From positions 1 to 42,023 of IMG/VR virus record IMGVR_UViG_3300010885_018066: a stretch of DNA of 42,023 bases. One strand, 5' to 3'. The stretch is from a virus. Below, piece by piece: positions 38,980 to 42,023 of the stretch. Position numbers and translations under genes: made by a program. How positions within the stretch are numbered: position 1 is the stretch's first letter; every line of letters begins with the position of its first letter. The notes beneath the pieces are model-generated. The model was not told where the DNA came from. It worked only from the letters and a program-made list of their open reading frames with translations, and did not search any database.

Positions 38980-40023
38980 TTAAGCGTTGAAAGACGCTGT
39001 TGTTAGTAATGTGTACAAAAATACTTCTTCGCTAAATCCGTATTGAACATCGAATTTTAAGAGTCCTTTCAAGAAGAACAATTCAGAGTTCGCTTGTTTC
39101 TTTTGAAGTTGCAAAGCCTCATCTTCTACGGAGTTCATTCCGATATAAAGATTCGATGTCGGGTCGGCCAATGCCTCGCAGAAAACAATTGTATCATCAG
39201 GGCAACCGGCACAAGCCACAACTTGGAAACCTTTCCACGGTTGTGTTTCACCACTTTGAGTTTGCTGACCTTTGAATGTCAATCCTGTTGTAGTGGCAGT
39301 TTGGTAAATCTGCTCGGTGGTTACTGAACAGATAAATTTCATTCTCTTGAAACGGTTCGAACGAGCCATCAAAGCTTTCTTATTTACAGAAGCCAAATTT
39401 ATTAGAGCGTTCATCGCGTCAAGTACGTTAGTAACGCTACCAGAAGTTGCCGCTGCGGTCAATGTTCCTACTACAGTCGTTTGACCGCTTCCAGAACCAG
39501 CCGTTACTTGCAACACCGCTGCATCTGCAACCATCTTTTTGATGAAACCATCGAAGAAAACTAATTGTCCGTTGCCGGTTGAACCCGGAGTTGCTGTATA
39601 GGTTGTTGAACCCATCCAAATTCCATTTTCAATCTGCTCAAAAGCGCGATTCAAACCGATTTGAAGAATATAGTTTTCCGGCATTGGCGGAACGCGTCTA
39701 TCTAACAACGTTTTGCTCAATGATTCAGCGATATAGGTCGCTTCCAAATCACGCGGGTTAAACTCGCTGTAAATCATCACGTCCGCAGGTGTAAGTGCGC
39801 GACCGTCAATAGTTACATTCGATGCACCACCTGTAGGAGTTGCTACACGTGGTTGTAAAGGGTTTGAGTAATCAATACGACCGATTGTGTGGGTCTTTTT
39901 GATACCGTCCTGTACGTAAACAACACCCTTATCCACGGTGTCCATGCCAAACGTGGCGGGCAACCAAAAGTAAGAGGCGTATGTTCCTGAGTATGTGGTT
40001 AGAACTGATAAATTAAATGCCAT
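38980..40023 (-). CDS. Major capsid protein (347 aa)
   Basis: Starts MAFNLSVLTTYSGTYASYFW. Contains FNPRDLEATYIAESLSKTLL (about 88-107), PENYILQIGLNRAFEQIENG (about 115-134), FICSVTTEQIYQTA (about 229), TQPWKGFQVVACAGCPDDTI (about 260) and a final FDVQYGFSEEVFLYT. These long-helix and strand features and the location right after protease/scaffold fit the HK97-fold capsid of Bacteroidota phages. Confidence 0.85.
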   Translation of the reverse strand: MAFNLSVLTTYSGTYASYFWLPATFGMDTVDKGVVYVQDGIKKTHTIGRIDYSNPLQPRVATPTGGASNVTIDGRALTPADVMIYSEFNPRDLEATYIAESLSKTLLDRRVPPMPENYILQIGLNRAFEQIENGIWMGSTTYTATPGSTGNGQLVFFDGFIKKMVADAAVLQVTAGSGSGQTTVVGTLTAAATSGSVTNVLDAMNALINLASVNKKALMARSNRFKRMKFICSVTTEQIYQTATTTGLTFKGQQTQSGETQPWKGFQVVACAGCPDDTIVFCEALADPTSNLYIGMNSVEDEALQLQKKQANSELFFLKGLLKFDVQYGFSEEVFLYTLLTTASFNA

Positions 40024-40054
40024 GTTGTTGTTGTTTTAGTTTTTGTGTTTTGAA

Positions 40055-40612
40055 TTACTTTCTTTCAGTTCTGTTTTTGATTGCAGCCATGCGTTGCATA
40101 GCATCCTGTGGAACCTCATCTTTTTCAAGAGTTTGTTCAATTGGCGCTGCCGGCATTTCCTTATTCAAAGGCAATGCCTCAATAAGCGTTTTGCATTGTG
40201 CTTTACCAATTGCTTTAGCCGTGTTTACCCATTGAGTAATTACTGCTTCATCGTTTTTGATACGGCCTACTTTTGCAAAGTCAGTAACCATGTTTTTACA
40301 ATCTTCTTCTTCCAAAGCCGCCTTTGCCTTAGCGTCCTCGGCTGCTTTATTTTCAACTTCCGATTTCAAAGCATCGTACTTAGCTTTTAGCTTCGCCTTG
40401 TCCTCTTCCATTTCCTTTAGCTTGTCTTCCATTTCTGCGAGTGCTTCTTTAGCCGTTTTAGCCTCGGCCTTTGCTTTGTTCGCAACTTCATTGAACTCAT
40501 CGGACTTTGATTCAGCGTCTTTAAGCACCTTATCAATAGCGTTAAGGATGTTATCCTCTTTCGCATCTTCGTTTAGCCCCAAACGGTTTGTAATCAATTT
40601 AAGAGTAACCAT
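40055..40612 (-). CDS. Possible nested scaffold protein (185 aa, in frame)
   Basis: ATG 40612-40610 (MVTLKLITNRLGLNEDAKED) follows an A-rich stretch (AACAACAATAAAAACAGAAA), the kind of start context used in this host group. It would give the scaffold alone, as in other phages with in-frame protease/scaffold pairs. Inferred. Confidence 0.4.
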   Translation of the reverse strand: MVTLKLITNRLGLNEDAKEDNILNAIDKVLKDAESKSDEFNEVANKAKAEAKTAKEALAEMEDKLKEMEEDKAKLKAKYDALKSEVENKAAEDAKAKAALEEEDCKNMVTDFAKVGRIKNDEAVITQWVNTAKAIGKAQCKTLIEALPLNKEMPAAPIEQTLEKDEVPQDAMQRMAAIKNRTERK

Positions 40613-41251
40613 GTTTCTGTTTTTATTGTTGTTTAAATCTTTGTTGTCTAAATTTTTTAAGCTGTTCATTACTTCACTCCCCGCCTCCCACTTTGCTTTT
40701 ACTGTTGTCGCACCGGCTAATCTCTTTACGTTGAAGTCCTCGGTTGCTTCCACCTCATCGCAGAAACCAATTTCTAAAGCCTCTTTTGCGTCTATGTAGG
40801 TTTCTCTTTTCAAAGTAGTTTTTACAAACTCTTCGTTTTGCCCTGTTCTTTGCGAAACCATCTTTATAAGACTTCCTGCAATTGTGTCAAGCGATTTGTC
40901 GCTACCTCCGAACGGCATGTGATACATTAACCACGAATAATCTGCCATGTAACGCTTACGTCCCATTTGAAAGATTACACCCGCAATAGAAGCAGCACAA
41001 CCGATACAGTAAGTATCTACTTTCGTTTTTGATTTTAGAATAGCGTTACAGATATTGTAACCGTCCATTACGATTCCACCGGGTGAGTTAATCCATACTT
41101 GGATTCGCTTCTTACCCATAGAATCTAATTGCAAAAGTTCAGTTTGGAAAAGAGCGCCATTGATTCCCATGCCGTCCTCCTTGTCATAGCCAATATGCGT
41201 ATCAATAAGCATGATTGGTTCTTCAACCGAAGGGTCAATACAGTAAGTCAT
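40055..41251 (-). CDS. ClpP-type prohead protease fused to scaffold (398 aa)
   Basis: N-terminal ClpP-like domain: VWINSPGG (52-59), catalytic Ser88 in CAASIAG, His111 in LMYHMPFGG, then KRETYIDAKEALEIGFCDEV. From about 195 a low-complexity Asn/Lys linker, then a coiled-coil scaffold (about 235-330, EAKTAKEALAEMEDKLKEME). It would cleave scaffold and capsid during maturation. An internal ATG at 40612 could make a separate scaffold (see next entry). Confidence 0.85.
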   Translation of the reverse strand: MTYCIDPSVEEPIMLIDTHIGYDKEDGMGINGALFQTELLQLDSMGKKRIQVWINSPGGIVMDGYNICNAILKSKTKVDTYCIGCAASIAGVIFQMGRKRYMADYSWLMYHMPFGGSDKSLDTIAGSLIKMVSQRTGQNEEFVKTTLKRETYIDAKEALEIGFCDEVEATEDFNVKRLAGATTVKAKWEAGSEVMNSLKNLDNKDLNNNKNRNMVTLKLITNRLGLNEDAKEDNILNAIDKVLKDAESKSDEFNEVANKAKAEAKTAKEALAEMEDKLKEMEEDKAKLKAKYDALKSEVENKAAEDAKAKAALEEEDCKNMVTDFAKVGRIKNDEAVITQWVNTAKAIGKAQCKTLIEALPLNKEMPAAPIEQTLEKDEVPQDAMQRMAAIKNRTERK

Positions 41252-41257
41252 TGTGGG

Positions 41258-41270
41258 CGCTAAATTAGCG
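41258..41270. promoter_or_regulatory. Palindrome CGCTAAATTAGCG just upstream of protease start
   Basis: Perfect 13-bp palindrome with one central base, 6 nt before ATG 41251. Could be an operator or a short hairpin covering the translation start. Confidence 0.45.
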
Positions 41271-41307
41271 GAACAAGCGCGGAGGGTATTAAATGTAGTT
41301 TACAATT

Positions 41308-41565
41308 CTAAACAGGCCATGTAGCCCCGCCCTTAGAAAGTTGGGCGTTTTCAGATTGGAATTTCTGAAATTCTTTGAGATATTTTTTGAGTTTTTCTTC
41401 TGGCATACGTTGGAAGAAATCGCGGAGAATTACATTAAGCGCCTCGCTTTTACCGAGGTCTTCGCTTATCTTATAGCCAATGAAAAGGGCGAATGTTTTC
41501 GGGTTAGCGTAACCGATTATTTGCCGCTCTAAAGCGATACTCTTTTTTGGTGGGGTTTCCGCCAT
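41308..41565 (-). CDS. Small hypothetical protein (85 aa)
   Basis: Starts MAETPPKKSIALERQIIGYA; helical, with LGKSEALNVILRDFFQRMPE resembling the RHH-type 'S.s.al...l...f' helix pair and a charged C-terminal helix. First base of its start overlaps the last base of the fibre gene's stop. DNA-binding or assembly role cannot be told apart. Confidence 0.5.
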   Translation of the reverse strand: MAETPPKKSIALERQIIGYANPKTFALFIGYKISEDLGKSEALNVILRDFFQRMPEEKLKKYLKEFQKFQSENAQLSKGGATWPV

Positions 41566-42023
41566 TAGTTTATAAAGAAGTTTATGCCATCTAAGTGACC
41601 GTCAGCATTGCTTCCTGTAAATACTGTTGAATATAGCATAACCCTGCCGTCACCAAATATTTCAACTTCACAATTTCTATGGTCACCGTCCCCTATGATA
41701 GTTGCGAACGATCGCCTTTCATTGTTTGGTGGCAAATAGCCAGCGGGCAAAGTAAAGACCAAAGCACCGTCTGTATCATAGGTTGAAGTGCCGACACGCC
41801 CCTTTAAAAATACTTGACCCTGTGACGTTTTTCTAAACCCAAGCGCATTTAAACCAGAACCACCACCCTCTGCATAATTAGACCACCCTGCACCAAATGG
41901 AACTTCTCCTGGTGCGCTTACATAGTGCCACCCCTCAATATTTATCTGCCCCTGCAAAACAATATCAGCGGCATTTCTAACACCCTGCTCAATCGACATA
42001 ATGTAGTTAGCATACCCAAACGA
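41565..42023 (-). CDS. Tail fibre/receptor-binding C-terminal domain, N-terminus beyond window
   Basis: The frame stays open to the right edge (SFGYANYIMSIEQGVRNAAD before and around Met 41999), so the true start is outside or at 41999 (144 aa). The pattern WHYVSAPGEVPFGAGWSNYA, GFRKTSQGQVFLKGRVG, FTLPAGYLPPNNE and a C-terminal VEIFGDGRVMLYS is that of receptor-binding tips of phage fibres. Lies upstream of protease and capsid genes. Confidence 0.6.
   Translation of the reverse strand, partial: SFGYANYIMSIEQGVRNAADIVLQGQINIEGWHYVSAPGEVPFGAGWSNYAEGGGSGLNALGFRKTSQGQVFLKGRVGTSTYDTDGALVFTLPAGYLPPNNERRSFATIIGDGDHRNCEVEIFGDGRVMLYSTVFTGSNADGHLDGINFFIN

Noticed and set aside
1-42023. tRNA genes and integrase/transposase
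   Set aside because: None recognised by eye on either strand; a tRNAscan run would be decisive for tRNAs.

Overview
The window carries most of the genome of a contractile-tailed (myovirus-type) phage or prophage of a Bacteroidota host. Head and tail genes recognisable by family are: a Mu gp29-like portal, Mu F-like and gpG-like head proteins, both terminase subunits, a ClpP-type prohead protease with scaffold, major capsid, tail sheath, tail tube, frameshifted tail chaperone, tape measure, and gpD/gpV-like baseplate proteins. The host group is inferred from the AT-rich sequence, the lack of Shine-Dalgarno sites, the many boxes of the form TAnnTTTG (the Bacteroidota -7 promoter element), and signal peptides ending in SFAQ. 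No integrase, transposase or CI-type repressor is visible, so lifestyle is undecided. Both ends of the window cut through minus-strand structural genes.

Layout. 1-7055 (minus): baseplate-J-like gene cut by the left edge, tail terminator, gpG-like, gpF-like, portal, connector, TerL, TerS. 7039-12697 (minus): DNA metabolism, with a Mom-like DNA-modification enzyme, a ParB-like gene broken by two in-frame stops, RusA, DnaB, a replication initiator behind an attenuator-like leader, an SSB-like protein, a GIY-YIG nuclease and a chain of overlapping micro-ORFs. 12864-17510 (plus): early/recombination operon (Sak4/RecA-like ATPase, PD-(D/E)XK exonuclease, HTH protein), interrupted by a first cassette-like array. 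17535-17658: three stacked hairpins between convergent genes. 18076-18534: solo HNH endonuclease. 18531-23206 (minus): metallophosphoesterase, M15 endolysin, SNF2 helicase-methyltransferase fusion, lipoprotein. 23281-25326 (plus): second cassette-like array, including a DNA methyltransferase. 25323-26977 (minus): probable lysis cluster (lipoprotein, holin-like, two membrane/coiled-coil proteins). 26979-42023 (minus): collagen-like fibres with signal peptides, baseplate, tape measure, tail chaperone, tube, sheath, capsid, protease/scaffold, and a fibre gene open at the right edge.

The most unusual content is two tandem arrays (15335-16720 and 23281-25010) that look like integron gene cassettes without an integrase. 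Four plus-strand genes are bounded by GTT.../...AAC ends that are inverse-complementary within each cassette (one clearly weaker than the others), while the junctions between genes contain a second, independent inverted repeat. This is the R/L arrangement expected of attC sites. Other notable points are: two leaders, each with a 31-codon ORF overlapping a hairpin plus T-tract just before a gene start (10965-11100 and 22684-22792); a -1 frameshift site in the tail chaperone (A9 tract at 35361-35369); a recurring TAnATTYGC box only 3-4 nt before several start codons, suggesting near-leaderless mRNAs; and three DNA-modification enzymes in one phage.
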